Below, piece after piece: positions 37,171-45,820 of a stretch of 64,000 nucleotides of DNA (positions are counted from its first letter, which is position 1; each line of letters starts with the position of its first letter). Both the position numbers and the translations under genes were made by a program. The notes below the pieces were generated by a model. That model saw only the letters and a program-made list of their open reading frames with translations. It ran no database searches and was not told the origin of the DNA. The DNA comes from Paenibacillus typhae (lineage in GTDB: Bacteria > Bacillota > Bacilli > Paenibacillales > Paenibacillaceae): NCBI RefSeq assembly GCF_900099765.1, contig NZ_FNDX01000005.1, forward strand, positions 80,057 through 144,056, written 5' to 3'.

Positions 37171-38208
37171 ATGGAAGTGTTTAAGCGTTATTATGCAAAT
37201 TTGACGGTCCGGCGCTTTGGAATTCTGGTGCTGATCGGTCTGCTGCTCTACAGTATCAGAGATATGCTTAATTTGGTGCTTCTGACGTTTTTGATTGCTT
37301 ATGTGATGAACAGCTTTCAGGTTCTGCTGACGAAGCGGATCAGCAAGTTTATCAAAGTGAACAGCAAGGTCATTATTGTTATTTTGTACCTGGCGCTGAT
37401 CGCGATGATTGTGCTTGCCCTGGTTAAATATTTGCCCAAAGTGTTCGAGCAAGTCAAGCAATTAACCTTTTATTTAACAAATTTGTCCTCTGCAGACATT
37501 CCGCAAAACGAGATTACCCAGTATCTGTTCAAAACGCTAAAGGAGCTCAATTATGAGTCCTACCTCAAGGGCGGGATCGATTATGTGTTCAAAATCAGCA
37601 ACTGGGGTACCACCTTCGTATTATCCACCATTCTGAGCTTTGTTTTCATCCTGGAAAAAGGCCGCATTGTCAGCTTTACTTCCCGCCTGAGAGAGAGCAA
37701 GATTTCCTGGTTCTACGTCGAGCTTGAGTATTTCGGCAAAAAATTCATTTCCTCCTTCGGTAAGGTTATTGAGGCACAAATCCTGATCGCACTGTTCAAT
37801 ACCTTCTTCACTGTTGTCGGATTATGGATCCTGGGCATGTTCTTTGCACCGTTTCCGTATCTGTTTGCGCTCTCGATCATGATCTTCCTGCTCAGCCTGA
37901 TCCCGGTAGTCGGCTTTGTCATCTCGCTGGTTCCGCTCTGTATTATCGGCTATAATATCGGCGGGCTGGAAATGGTCATCTATGTATTGGCTATGATTGC
38001 CGTGCTGCACTTTATGGAGGGCTATTTCCTCAATCCGAAGCTGATGTCCTCGAAGATGAATCTGCCGATGTTCTACACCTTTATCGTGCTGCTCTTCTCG
38101 GAGCATTATATTGGCGTATGGGGACTGATCCTCGGGATTCCGATCTTTGTATTCTTCCTGGACATTCTGGAAATTACCCGTGATGAGCCTGCCAAGCTCC
38201 TGAAATAA
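37171..38208 (+). CDS. AI-2E-family transporter (YueF/PerM type)
   Basis: 345 residues, about eight membrane segments with a conserved C-terminal half (GKVIEAQILIALFNTFFTVVGLW, PFPYLFALSIMIFLLSLIPVVGF, LGIPIFVFFLDI). Family members export varied solutes or act as Na+/H+ antiporters; the name comes from TqsA of E. coli and does not prove quorum sensing. Between it and the SDR gene is an inverted repeat TAGACT-AGTCTA (37126-37144) near the promoter region. GGAGAGG precedes the ATG. Confidence 0.88.
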   Translation: MEVFKRYYANLTVRRFGILVLIGLLLYSIRDMLNLVLLTFLIAYVMNSFQVLLTKRISKFIKVNSKVIIVILYLALIAMIVLALVKYLPKVFEQVKQLTFYLTNLSSADIPQNEITQYLFKTLKELNYESYLKGGIDYVFKISNWGTTFVLSTILSFVFILEKGRIVSFTSRLRESKISWFYVELEYFGKKFISSFGKVIEAQILIALFNTFFTVVGLWILGMFFAPFPYLFALSIMIFLLSLIPVVGFVISLVPLCIIGYNIGGLEMVIYVLAMIAVLHFMEGYFLNPKLMSSKMNLPMFYTFIVLLFSEHYIGVWGLILGIPIFVFFLDILEITRDEPAKLLK

Positions 38209-38232
38209 CCGGAAGTGAACTGCATATATAAG

Positions 38233-38278
38233 AAAAGGCAACCCGTAAGCAGAAGCTTTCCGCCGGGCTGCCTTTTTT
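38233..38278. terminator. Terminator after the AI-2E gene
   Basis: AAAAGGCA / TGCCTTTTTT with inner CCCG/CGGG. Confidence 0.75.
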
Positions 38279-38335
38279 GCATGTTTATTAATAGGTTCGG
38301 CTTAAGTACGGGAATGCTAGCTCTAAGTATCCGGA

Positions 38336-38728
38336 TCAGCCGAAGGTGGTTGCTACGCTCTGTGTTACAAGCTCTCTCAGCTCGGCCTTTTGGGCTGTAT
38401 ACTGCTCAGCCGTGATGCTGCCGCTAGCCAGACGCAAATCCAGCTGTTCCGTCAGCTGGGCAATCTGCAGGTTAATGACACTGTCGATATTGCCGCCATT
38501 TTCTGCTGCGATATCTTTAAGGGATTTGCCCTCATATAACGACTCATACAGCTCTTCTTCCGAGGACTGATTCAGCGCGTCCAGCAGCTCATCCTTGTCA
38601 GCCACCGGGGTCGAAGTGGACCATTTGGCTACCGGTAAGGCAAGGGCGGCGGTTCTGCCCCAGGCGGTTCCACCAAAAGACATGGCGACAATCATTGTCC
38701 CGACAATCATCACTCGTTTTATATTCAT
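38336..38728 (-). CDS. Secreted small protein of unknown function
   Basis: 130 residues. Signal peptide with cleavage likely after about residue 30 (SFGGTAWGRTAALA). The mature part is helical: a DELLDALNQSSEEELYESLYEGKSLKDIAAENG segment and a C-terminal SITAEQYTAQKAEL motif that resembles the SHOCT fold. Neighbouring genes do not suggest a partner. Convergent with the AI-2E gene. Confidence 0.7.
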   Translation of the reverse strand: MNIKRVMIVGTMIVAMSFGGTAWGRTAALALPVAKWSTSTPVADKDELLDALNQSSEEELYESLYEGKSLKDIAAENGGNIDSVINLQIAQLTEQLDLRLASGSITAEQYTAQKAELRELVTQSVATTFG

Positions 38729-38997
38729 GTAAATATCCTCATTTCATAATGTAATATATCGGTAAGGGGTCATAGGCTGGGTCAGCTAGGATAAGAATGC
38801 TTAAGTGCATTATAACCGGCAAAGCTGAGGCTAAGCTTAAGTCCGGTTAAAGATTACCTAAATAATGGCGCTCCGCTTGGGTCCGGGCGATGAACCAAGG
38901 TATACTGTCAGGAGGAACGCAGAACAGTTAATGACGGTTATTAAGAGAAGCAGGGCCAGATAGTAAATAAACCATAAGGGTAAGGGGTGAACCGCCC

Positions 38998-39693
38998 GTG
39001 AATAAAAAAGTGCTGGTAGTCGACGATGAACAGAGTATTTCGAGCGCAATTGCCTACGCACTCCGCCGGGAGGGCTATGAGGTAGATACGGCAGGGGACG
39101 GCGAGGAGGCGCTCTCCAAGGTGCAGACCTTCCGGCCGAACGCCCTGGTGCTGGATGTGATGATGCCGAAGCTGAGCGGCTATGATGTGTGCAGGCGGCT
39201 TGAGGACCGCGATGATATCGGAATTATTCTGCTGACGGTCAAAAATGATATTGTCGATAAAATCGTCGGCCTGGAGCTGGGTGCAGATGATTATATGACA
39301 AAGCCGTTCGAAATCCGCGAGCTGCTGGCCCGGGTAAAGGCGCTATTGCGCAGGCTGGAGAAGAAGACAGGCGAGACTCCCGCTGAGCTGCTCGAATACG
39401 GGGAGCTGCGCTTGTACCCCGAGCGGCGTTCGGCTGAGCTCAGGAACGAGGAGCTGGAGCTGACGCCGAAGGAATTTGATCTGCTGCTTCTGCTGCTCTC
39501 CCACCCGCAGCGTGTGTATATGCGGGAGGAGCTGCTCGAGCAGGTCTGGGAGATGGATTATGCCGGCGGCACCCGCACGGTGGATATCCATATCCAGCGG
39601 CTGCGCAAAAAGCTCGGCGAGCCCTACCAGAACATGCTCCAGACCGTGTACGGGGTCGGCTATAAAGCGGTGCCGGCAGGGGGCTACCCATGA
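38998..39693 (+). CDS. Response regulator, OmpR family
   Basis: 231 residues from a GTG start (AAGGGGTGA upstream). Receiver domain with acidic pocket D9-D10 and phospho-acceptor D53 (VLDVMMPKLSG), Lys in MTKPFE, then an OmpR winged helix (ELTPKEFDLLLLLLSHPQRVYMREELLEQVWEMDYAG, VDIHIQRLRKKLG). Overlaps the kinase gene by 4 bases. Confidence 0.93.
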   Translation: MNKKVLVVDDEQSISSAIAYALRREGYEVDTAGDGEEALSKVQTFRPNALVLDVMMPKLSGYDVCRRLEDRDDIGIILLTVKNDIVDKIVGLELGADDYMTKPFEIRELLARVKALLRRLEKKTGETPAELLEYGELRLYPERRSAELRNEELELTPKEFDLLLLLLSHPQRVYMREELLEQVWEMDYAGGTRTVDIHIQRLRKKLGEPYQNMLQTVYGVGYKAVPAGGYP

Positions 39694-41156
39694 GATTCAG
39701 CATCAAGCTGAAATTCAGCCTGTTTCTGGGGCTTCTGCTCATTCTGGCGGTCAGCGTGCTGAGCTATTTAGTGCTGCGCGGGGTGGAGCGCAATGAGCAG
39801 GTACAGGCGGAAGTCTCGCTCGCCCAGCATGTCAAAACGGTCAATCTGCGTGTAAAGCAGGCTTATTATACCGGCGCACGCCTTGAACCGCAGCAGTTCC
39901 TGCAGCGGCGAGGCCGTGAGCTGGCCGCTGAGCTGGCCGGCTTTACCGGCCTCGAAGTCACGCTGTATGATGCGGAGGGCGGGCAGGTAGGAACCTCGGT
40001 GCAGGGTGTGCCTTCGTCCGGAAATCCAGGCACAGCGGATGCACTGGCTTATGCACTCCAGGACAAGGTCGCCTATCAGAGCAAGGGAGACAAGCTGCTG
40101 TATCTGGCCCCGCTGCAGGGCCCTGAGGCACAGATGGGTGTAGTGCAGCTGCAGTATTCGCTGAAGAGCGCCCAGGCCTTCCAGCAGACGCTCCGCAATC
40201 TGTTCCTGACAACCGGTGCGGCTGTGCTGCTGCTCAGCTTCATCACCGGTTATTTGTATTTCAGCCGTGCGGCGGCGGCGATCAGCCGGCTGAAAAAGGC
40301 GGCGGAATCAATCCGCCACGCCGAATATATCTCCGCTCCGCCGGTGAAGCGCAAGGATGAGCTGGGCGAGCTGGCGGAGGGGATTTATTTTATGAGCCGG
40401 GAGATTGAATCCAGCATCGCCGCCAAGGATGAGGAGCGGCGCAAGCTGCAGCTCGCCGTAACCAAGCTTCAGGCGCTGGAGCAGCAGCAGAAGCAGTATA
40501 TCGGTAATATCAGCCATGAGTTCAAGACGCCGCTGACCTCGATCAAGGCTTATGTGGATCTGCTCAACATGTATGACGATGACCCCAAGCTGCTGTCTGA
40601 GGCCAAGACCAACATTGCCAAGGAGACGGAGCGGCTCTACGAAATGGTGGACAAAGTGCTGCAGCTGACTGCGCTGGAGAAATATGATTTTGAATCACAG
40701 GCAGAATTGCTTGAAGTATCCGAGGTGCTGCGCGATATTTGCGGCCGGATGAACGGCAAGGCTGAGCGGTTCGGGCTGACGATAACCCTTGAGGCAGAGC
40801 CTGCGCATATCTGGATCGATAGAGAAAGCTTCATGCATATTTTCATCAATCTGATCGATAATGCAATCAAATATAATGTTCCGGATGGGGCAGTCAACCT
40901 GCATAGCGAGGTGCACGGGGAACAGGTGGAGATTACAGTCAGCGATACCGGCATCGGGATTCCGGCAGAGGCGCGGGACAAAATTTTCGAGCCGTTCTAT
41001 ACGGTCAACCGTGACCGGGCCCGCGCATCAGGCGGCACCGGGCTCGGGCTGTCACTGGTGCGTAATCTGGTGGAGAAGCAGGGAGGCAGTATTGTTTTGC
41101 TTGAGACAGAGGGCACGGGTTCGGCGTTCCGGCTTTCTTTTCCGCTGGTGAACTAA
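39690..41156 (+). CDS. Membrane sensor histidine kinase
   Basis: 488 residues. Two membrane segments (about 7-27 and 170-190) flank an extracellular sensor; HAMP, then HisKA with H276 in NISHEFKTPLTSIKAY, N box NLIDNAIKYN, and ATP-binding boxes DTGIGIPAEARDKIFEPFYTV and GGTGLGLSL. Works with the response regulator before it and is followed by a lipoprotein with beta-propeller motifs, possibly a co-sensor. Signal unknown. Confidence 0.93.
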   Translation: MRFSIKLKFSLFLGLLLILAVSVLSYLVLRGVERNEQVQAEVSLAQHVKTVNLRVKQAYYTGARLEPQQFLQRRGRELAAELAGFTGLEVTLYDAEGGQVGTSVQGVPSSGNPGTADALAYALQDKVAYQSKGDKLLYLAPLQGPEAQMGVVQLQYSLKSAQAFQQTLRNLFLTTGAAVLLLSFITGYLYFSRAAAAISRLKKAAESIRHAEYISAPPVKRKDELGELAEGIYFMSREIESSIAAKDEERRKLQLAVTKLQALEQQQKQYIGNISHEFKTPLTSIKAYVDLLNMYDDDPKLLSEAKTNIAKETERLYEMVDKVLQLTALEKYDFESQAELLEVSEVLRDICGRMNGKAERFGLTITLEAEPAHIWIDRESFMHIFINLIDNAIKYNVPDGAVNLHSEVHGEQVEITVSDTGIGIPAEARDKIFEPFYTVNRDRARASGGTGLGLSLVRNLVEKQGGSIVLLETEGTGSAFRLSFPLVN

Positions 41157-41242
41157 AGTTTACAAGTTGGAAACATCCTGCGGCGGTTTGGAAATAACTT
41201 TCGGGTATTCTGGGTGCATCAACATTGTAGGGGGAAGCGATC

Positions 41243-42370
41243 ATGAGCAGACAAGCGGGCGGCAAGGGGATTCTTCGTACGGGGCTGCTGGCAGTGGCGG
41301 GCCTGGCTGTAATACTGTCTGTGACGGCATGCCGTTCAGGGGAAACAGAGGCACGGCAGATCATTGAGAAGGCCGGTACAAAGATTACGGTGATGGATAA
41401 TACCAGTGAATCTGTATACACAAGGCTCCAGCTGGAAGGCATAGATAAGGTGGAGGGCGTTCGCGGCCTGGATTGGATCAGCGAAGATGTCATTGCAGTA
41501 GACAAAGAGAACCGGAGCCTTGCCCCGCAAATAATTGAAGGCATCGAGCGTTACCCGCATAATCTGTATCAGCACAATCTTTCCTCCGGGGAGGAGGCAG
41601 GGCTTGTGGAAGGAGATAAGAATTATGGCGCTGTTCAGCTGTCTCCCGACAAGCAGTATCTCCTGTATAAGGAAGCGGAGGATATCGTCGGCCTTGGCTA
41701 CATCATGACTCTGGAATCAGGCACTTCTGTCCCGGTGGATGAAGCACCGTTCCGGATTGAAGAGGGGGAGTGGGCAGACGACGGACATGTAATTTTCCCG
41801 GGGATGGATGGAGTTATTTACAGAACGGATGTACAGGGGGCAAAAGAGAGCGTTGTGGACCCCGGCTTACCGTATGTGCACGAGGTAGTGCAGTCGGGCA
41901 GCATCGTCTACTATGTGACCGGCGAGGATATGCAGCTGACCGCTTACGACACAGACTCGAAGCAGCCGAAGGTGCTGAAAAAAAGCGTAGTCTGGGTTGT
42001 TCCGTCACCGGACGGCAGCAAGCTGGCTATTGTAAAGCGGACGAAGCCGGGTGAGATGGTGCTGGTGCTCTGTGACAGCGAGGGCAACGAGCAGACGGAG
42101 CTGGCCTCCGGTCAGCAGGTGTTCGGAACCAGCTGGTCACCGGACGGCAGCAAGCTGGCTTATTCATTAACTGCCGAGAATCCGGCGGATGACCAGAACG
42201 GGGTATTCATTACCGAGCTGGAGAGCGGGGAACAGACCCAGCTGCTGGGGGATATTGAGATTGCCGACCAGCTCCGCTGGAGCCCTTCCGGCAAGAAGCT
42301 GCTGGCCTCAGCCTCCGTGCTGAAGGATAACAAGTACGAGTTCACGACTTATGTGATCAGGCTGTCATAA
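41243..42370 (+). CDS. TolB-like beta-propeller lipoprotein
   Basis: 375 residues. Signal peptide with lipobox VTAC (Cys30). The body has repeated propeller blades marked by SPDGSKLA, SWSPDGSKLAYS, LSPDKQYLLY and WSPSGKKLLAS. Eighty-six bases after the kinase gene, with GGGGGAAG before the ATG. Known in Paenibacillus/Bacillus beside two-component systems; probably an extracytoplasmic accessory to sensing or to the cell wall. Exact role unknown. Confidence 0.8.
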   Translation: MSRQAGGKGILRTGLLAVAGLAVILSVTACRSGETEARQIIEKAGTKITVMDNTSESVYTRLQLEGIDKVEGVRGLDWISEDVIAVDKENRSLAPQIIEGIERYPHNLYQHNLSSGEEAGLVEGDKNYGAVQLSPDKQYLLYKEAEDIVGLGYIMTLESGTSVPVDEAPFRIEEGEWADDGHVIFPGMDGVIYRTDVQGAKESVVDPGLPYVHEVVQSGSIVYYVTGEDMQLTAYDTDSKQPKVLKKSVVWVVPSPDGSKLAIVKRTKPGEMVLVLCDSEGNEQTELASGQQVFGTSWSPDGSKLAYSLTAENPADDQNGVFITELESGEQTQLLGDIEIADQLRWSPSGKKLLASASVLKDNKYEFTTYVIRLS

Positions 42371-42377
42371 TGTTAAT

Positions 42378-42425
42378 AAAAAGCGCCTGCGGTTTGGCTT
42401 TCGCTCATACAGCAGGCGTTTTTTT
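42378..42425. terminator. Bidirectional terminator
   Basis: AAAAAGCGCCTGC / GCAGGCG-TTTTTTT. Serves the convergent propeller and DUF6376-like genes. Confidence 0.85.
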
Positions 42426-42427
42426 GC

Positions 42428-42868
42428 TTATTGCGGAATCAGCTGGCTGATCTCGTTCAGCAGACCGTTGATCTGGCTGATTGTTTCCGGAATGCCTGTG
42501 GCTTCGAAGGCGGCCTTGCCTTCCTCGAGGTTCGTTGCGGCCTGATCCAGGCCCTGCTGGAGCTTATCGTTATAACCGGTGATCGACTGGTGCAGGTCGG
42601 CTGCATATTCCGGAACCTGAAGATTGGCGTAATCAGAAATCTGTTCCTTCAGGGCATTAAGCCGTTCCATCAAAGCCTCTTTGGCCTGCGGATCTGTCGC
42701 TGCTTCGGTCGCCAGCGTCTCCATCTCCTGCCCGAATTCGGTTAAGGCCTGCATGTATGAAGCGGTGTCAGAAGCAAAGGTGACGCTGTTTTCCACCTTT
42801 TCGGCAAAACCGCAGCCGGGGACAATCAGCAGGACGAACAGCAGCAGGCTTAGTCCGTATTTCTTCAT
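42428..42868 (-). CDS. Lipoprotein, DUF6376-like
   Basis: 146 residues from the ATG at 42868 (AGAGGAGTG upstream); the longer frame to 42913 has no ribosome site. Signal peptide with lipobox VPGC (Cys19), then an all-helical Glu/Gln/Ala-rich body (SYMQALTEFGQEMETLATEAA, ALMERLNALKEQISDYANLQVP) as in the DUF6376 family of small Bacillus lipoproteins. Function unknown. Confidence 0.75.
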   Translation of the reverse strand: MKKYGLSLLLFVLLIVPGCGFAEKVENSVTFASDTASYMQALTEFGQEMETLATEAATDPQAKEALMERLNALKEQISDYANLQVPEYAADLHQSITGYNDKLQQGLDQAATNLEEGKAAFEATGIPETISQINGLLNEISQLIPQ

Positions 42869-43014
42869 TTGCTTCACTCCTCTTAAGTAGCGTAGGTGCT
42901 GGTGTACTCTCATTCATACGTCTTGCCGACAGAGCGGGTTACGGGAAACATTATGAAATTACGATGAAAATACTATGAATTTAAATTTAGAATGTCAGAG
43001 AATCAAATTCTTAC

Positions 43015-43044
43015 TTGACAGGTGGGATTAAAGGGGTATATGAT
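43015..43044 (+). promoter_or_regulatory. Strong sigma-A promoter before the marR leader
   Basis: Perfect TTGACA (43015-43020), 18-base spacer, TATGAT (43039-43044). Transcription would start near 43051 and meet the terminator at 43110. Confidence 0.7.
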
Positions 43045-43050
43045 AACAGC

Positions 43051-43162
43051 AATCCTTCACTACTAATTAAATGAACAGTGAAATAATGAATTGAGCCGAT
43101 TGGACCGCCAAAGGCTCCCGCAGTACTACCCTATGGAGGGAGTATGCCGGGAGCCTTTTTTT
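43051..43162 (+). ncRNA. Short leader RNA or small RNA before the marR-like gene
   Basis: About 110 bases from the expected start to the end of the terminator. It contains a 7-codon frame (ATG 43071: MNSEIMN) without a ribosome site. It may be an attenuated leader of the marR-like gene, which lies 54 bases after the terminator with no other clear promoter, or a free small RNA. Confidence 0.4.
43110..43162 (+). terminator. Terminator upstream of the marR-like gene
   Basis: Perfect 11-bp arms AAAGGCTCCCG / CGGGAGCCTTT followed by seven T in total. It lies between the promoter at 43015 and the gene at 43216. Confidence 0.8.
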
Positions 43163-43215
43163 GTATATTCGGGATGGGGTTGTTTTATTGGCCGATGGAG
43201 GAAGGCGGGGATGGT

Positions 43216-43758
43216 ATGACAGATGAGCAATGGGAGCAGCTGGAGGAGGCGGACTATTTGTTCCGCAGAATGGTGCGGAGATTCGTAAAGGAACGCGACC
43301 GTGTGAATGTGGAGGGCATTGCCCTGCCGGGCATGCTGATTCTGAACAAGATTATCCGTGACGGGGAGCAACGGCTGGGCGATCTGGCCGAGGAGCTGGA
43401 CTTCACCTCCGGTGCGATCACGGCGCTTAGCGATAAGCTGGAAGCCGGCGGATTCACTGTCCGCAGGCGTAAGGAAGATGACCGCAGGACGGTGCTGCTT
43501 GATATAACAGCGAAGGGCCGGGAACTGGTTCAGCGTAACAGCAGTATCGGTGAACGATGTATTACGCTTCTGTTCGAGGGCTTTACAGAGGAGGAGCTTG
43601 CCCAGCAGAGCCGCTTCCATGAGCGGATTACCCGGAATCTGGAGGGGTTCTCGGATACACTGCTGGAGCTGGCCAGACAAAAGGCCGAAGCGCCTCTACC
43701 TCCGGCTCCTGAACAGAAGCGGAGAACCGCGCCGGATAATAAATATCTGAGTTACTGA
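43216..43758 (+). CDS. MarR-family transcriptional regulator
   Basis: 180 residues from the ATG at 43216; the frame from 43144 begins inside the terminator. Winged helix: QRLGDLAEELDFTSGAITALSDKLEAGGFTVRRRKEDDRRTVLLDITAKG (about 58-107), flanked by dimerisation helices; the C-terminus is a Pro/Ala/Arg-rich tail. MarR proteins usually repress their own and a neighbouring efflux or detoxification gene and release DNA on binding phenolic compounds. No such neighbour is adjacent, so its target is unclear. The upstream terminator suggests an extra layer of control. Confidence 0.85.
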   Translation: MTDEQWEQLEEADYLFRRMVRRFVKERDRVNVEGIALPGMLILNKIIRDGEQRLGDLAEELDFTSGAITALSDKLEAGGFTVRRRKEDDRRTVLLDITAKGRELVQRNSSIGERCITLLFEGFTEEELAQQSRFHERITRNLEGFSDTLLELARQKAEAPLPPAPEQKRRTAPDNKYLSY

Positions 43759-43890
43759 TAACAACGAGAGATAGATATATAGAATTAGAGTGTATGCTGC
43801 AAAATCACGCGTAGGATAGGGGAGACATTATTCCGAAGGCTGCTTGGAGTTTGGATTGTATCAGCACAGGAATGTTGCTTTGCTAACCTT

Positions 43891-43914
43891 GGGAATGGGA
43901 ATGGGAATGGGAAT
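43891..43914. repeat. GGGAAT hexanucleotide microsatellite (4 copies)
   Basis: Four perfect tandem copies inside a gene-free stretch. No frame is affected. Confidence 0.85.
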
Positions 43915-43952
43915 GTGAGTTGGATTTGCTCGATAAGGATTGCTTGCCGAGC

Positions 43953-44145
43953 AAACTAAGTGGAAATAAGTCATCTATTTTCCGGCAAACGGCTCTGAAG
44001 AGGAGATTAGGTGGAAAAAAGCTACTTAATTCTACTGTTTTCCGGCTTTCGAGGGGTTTGCGGCTCAACTAAGTGGCGATTTTCCACCTAATTCTCACAA
44101 ATGGTATGAAACGACGGAATTAAGTGGCGGAAATCCAACTAGATG
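43953..44145. repeat. Intergenic palindrome array, family B (4 units)
   Basis: The stretch 43759-44334 has no gene. Four imperfect palindromes have cores CTAAGTGG at 43956, TTAGGTGG at 44007, CTAAGTGG at 44069 and TTAAGTGG at 44120, i.e. spacings of 51, 62 and 51 bp. Each core is followed 3-10 bases later by an inverted arm such as CCACCTAATT or CTACTTAATT. Intervening segments share TTCCGGC. Confidence 0.65.
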
Positions 44146-44178
44146 TTGCTTCTGGAGGCCAATAGGGAGTCTATGCTC

Positions 44179-44280
44179 ACAAAAACTAAGCAAATGCTTC
44201 CGAAGCAAGTTTTGTCAGAAGTCCATTCAATGAGGTATATCAAACAAACCTAAGCGTATGCTCCCGATGCGAGTTTTTGT
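44179..44280. repeat. Pair of family C hairpin repeats upstream of arylsulfotransferase
   Basis: Two related units: 44179-44215 (ACAAAAACTAAGCAAATGCT... to AGTTTTGT) and 44241-44280 (...CTAAGCGTATGCTCCCGATG to AGTTTTTGT). Each has outer arms ACAAAA/TTTTGT and an inner GCTT-CCG-AAGC-type stem in the first. They are 62 bp apart, and AAAACTTTT follows just before the gene. Confidence 0.5.
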
Positions 44281-44334
44281 ACTGAGCAGACTCAAGGAAC
44301 GTACACTCATAAAAACTTTTAGGGAGAGATCATT

Positions 44335-45789
44335 ATGGGACACTCAACCATTTACCCGACAGGAGCTACTTTGTACAACCCGGCCAAGGCATGGAGCGGC
44401 TATACCGTCTATCAGGCGGGCGAGGAAGGGGTCGTGCTGATTGACATGAACGGCAAGGAAGTCCATCTGTGGCAGGGGCTGCTGGGCTTTCCGGCCAAGA
44501 TTCTGCCCGGCGGCTATGTGCTGGGCAGCACAGGCAGAAGAGACCCGAAATTCGGCATTCAGGACAATGTCGATCTGGTGCAGGTGGACTGGGACGGCAA
44601 CATTGTCTGGAAGTTCAACGGCTATGAGCACATCGAAGATCCCGGTTATGAGCCGCTGTGGTATGCCCGCCAGCATCATGACTATCAGCGCGAGGGCAAT
44701 CCGGTAGGCTATTATGCTCCGGGACTTGACCCGCAGGTGCACAGCGGCAAGACGCTGATCCTGGCCCACAAAAACCTGCATAACCATGAGATTTCCAACA
44801 AAGAGCTGCTGGATGACACAATCCTTGAAGTGGACTGGGACGGTAAAATCGTATGGGAATGGAAGGCCAGCGATCATTTCGCCGAGCTTGGCTTTGATGA
44901 GGCGGCGCGGAATGTATTATTCCGTGATCCGAATACCCGCTCCTTCGGCCATCTGGGTGGCGGTGTAGGGGATTGGCTGCATATCAACTCAGCCTCCTAC
45001 GTAGGACCGAACAAATTTTACGATAATGGGGATGAGCGCTTCCACCCGGACAACATTATCTGGGATGCCCGTGAGGCGAACATCATCGCCATTACCGACA
45101 GAGCAACAGGTGCCATTGTCTGGCGGCTTGGACCGGACTATTCCCTGCCTGACGTGAAGCATATCGGCTGGATTATCGGCCAGCATCATGCCCACATCAT
45201 TCCTAAAGGCCTTCCGGGCGAAGGGAATGTGCTTGTATTCGATAACGGCGGCTGGGGCGGATACGGCCTGCCAAACCCGGCATCCCCTTTTGGCCAGAAA
45301 AATGCCGTGCGCGATCATTCGCGGATTCTGGAGATCAACCCGGTTACTTTTGAAATTGAGTGGCAGTACACCTCGGCAGAGGCCGGTTTTTCCGTTCCGA
45401 CGGATTCCTACAAATTCTACAGCCCGTATATCAGCTCTGCCCAGCGCCTGCCCAACGGCAATACACTGATTACGGAAGGCTCAAACGGCCGCCTGTTCGA
45501 GGTAACCGCAGAGCATGAAATCGTCTGGGAATACGTCTCGCCTTACACAGACCGCCGCAATACCAACATGGTGTACCGTTCCTACCGCGTACCTTACGCC
45601 TGGGTTCCGCAGCTTGCAAAGCCCCAGGAAACCGAGATCGAGCCGATTGATGTGACGACCTTCCGGGTACCGGGTGCAGCGCCAAAAGGCGCGGATTCTG
45701 TAGTAAGTGTAGCGACAACGCTGCCGTTCGTGGAGGGGTCCGCTTGCGTGGCTACGGCGGATGAAGGTGTGCTGCAGCGCAAGGGTTAG
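44335..45789 (+). CDS. Arylsulfate sulfotransferase-like protein (ASST)
   Basis: 484 residues without signal peptide, so cytoplasmic, unlike the periplasmic AssT of E. coli. Six-bladed propeller features: repeated DxDGxIVWxxx strands (VDWDGNIVWKFNGYEH, VDWDGKIVWEWKASDH, RATGAIVWRLGPDY) and histidine-rich motifs YARQHHDYQ and IIGQHHAHIIP that match the catalytic-histidine regions of the family. ASST moves sulfate between aryl compounds without PAPS. A sulfonate-type ABC transporter follows directly, suggesting import and handling of aromatic sulfur compounds. Start behind AGGGAGAG. Confidence 0.82.
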   Translation: MGHSTIYPTGATLYNPAKAWSGYTVYQAGEEGVVLIDMNGKEVHLWQGLLGFPAKILPGGYVLGSTGRRDPKFGIQDNVDLVQVDWDGNIVWKFNGYEHIEDPGYEPLWYARQHHDYQREGNPVGYYAPGLDPQVHSGKTLILAHKNLHNHEISNKELLDDTILEVDWDGKIVWEWKASDHFAELGFDEAARNVLFRDPNTRSFGHLGGGVGDWLHINSASYVGPNKFYDNGDERFHPDNIIWDAREANIIAITDRATGAIVWRLGPDYSLPDVKHIGWIIGQHHAHIIPKGLPGEGNVLVFDNGGWGGYGLPNPASPFGQKNAVRDHSRILEINPVTFEIEWQYTSAEAGFSVPTDSYKFYSPYISSAQRLPNGNTLITEGSNGRLFEVTAEHEIVWEYVSPYTDRRNTNMVYRSYRVPYAWVPQLAKPQETEIEPIDVTTFRVPGAAPKGADSVVSVATTLPFVEGSACVATADEGVLQRKG

Positions 45790-45820
45790 CCCATTAATAT
45801 AACGAAGAGGTGGATCGTCC

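Noticed and set aside
43891..43914. Phase-variation tract from GGGAAT repeats
   Set aside because: It is not inside a gene and more than 400 bases from the next start codon.
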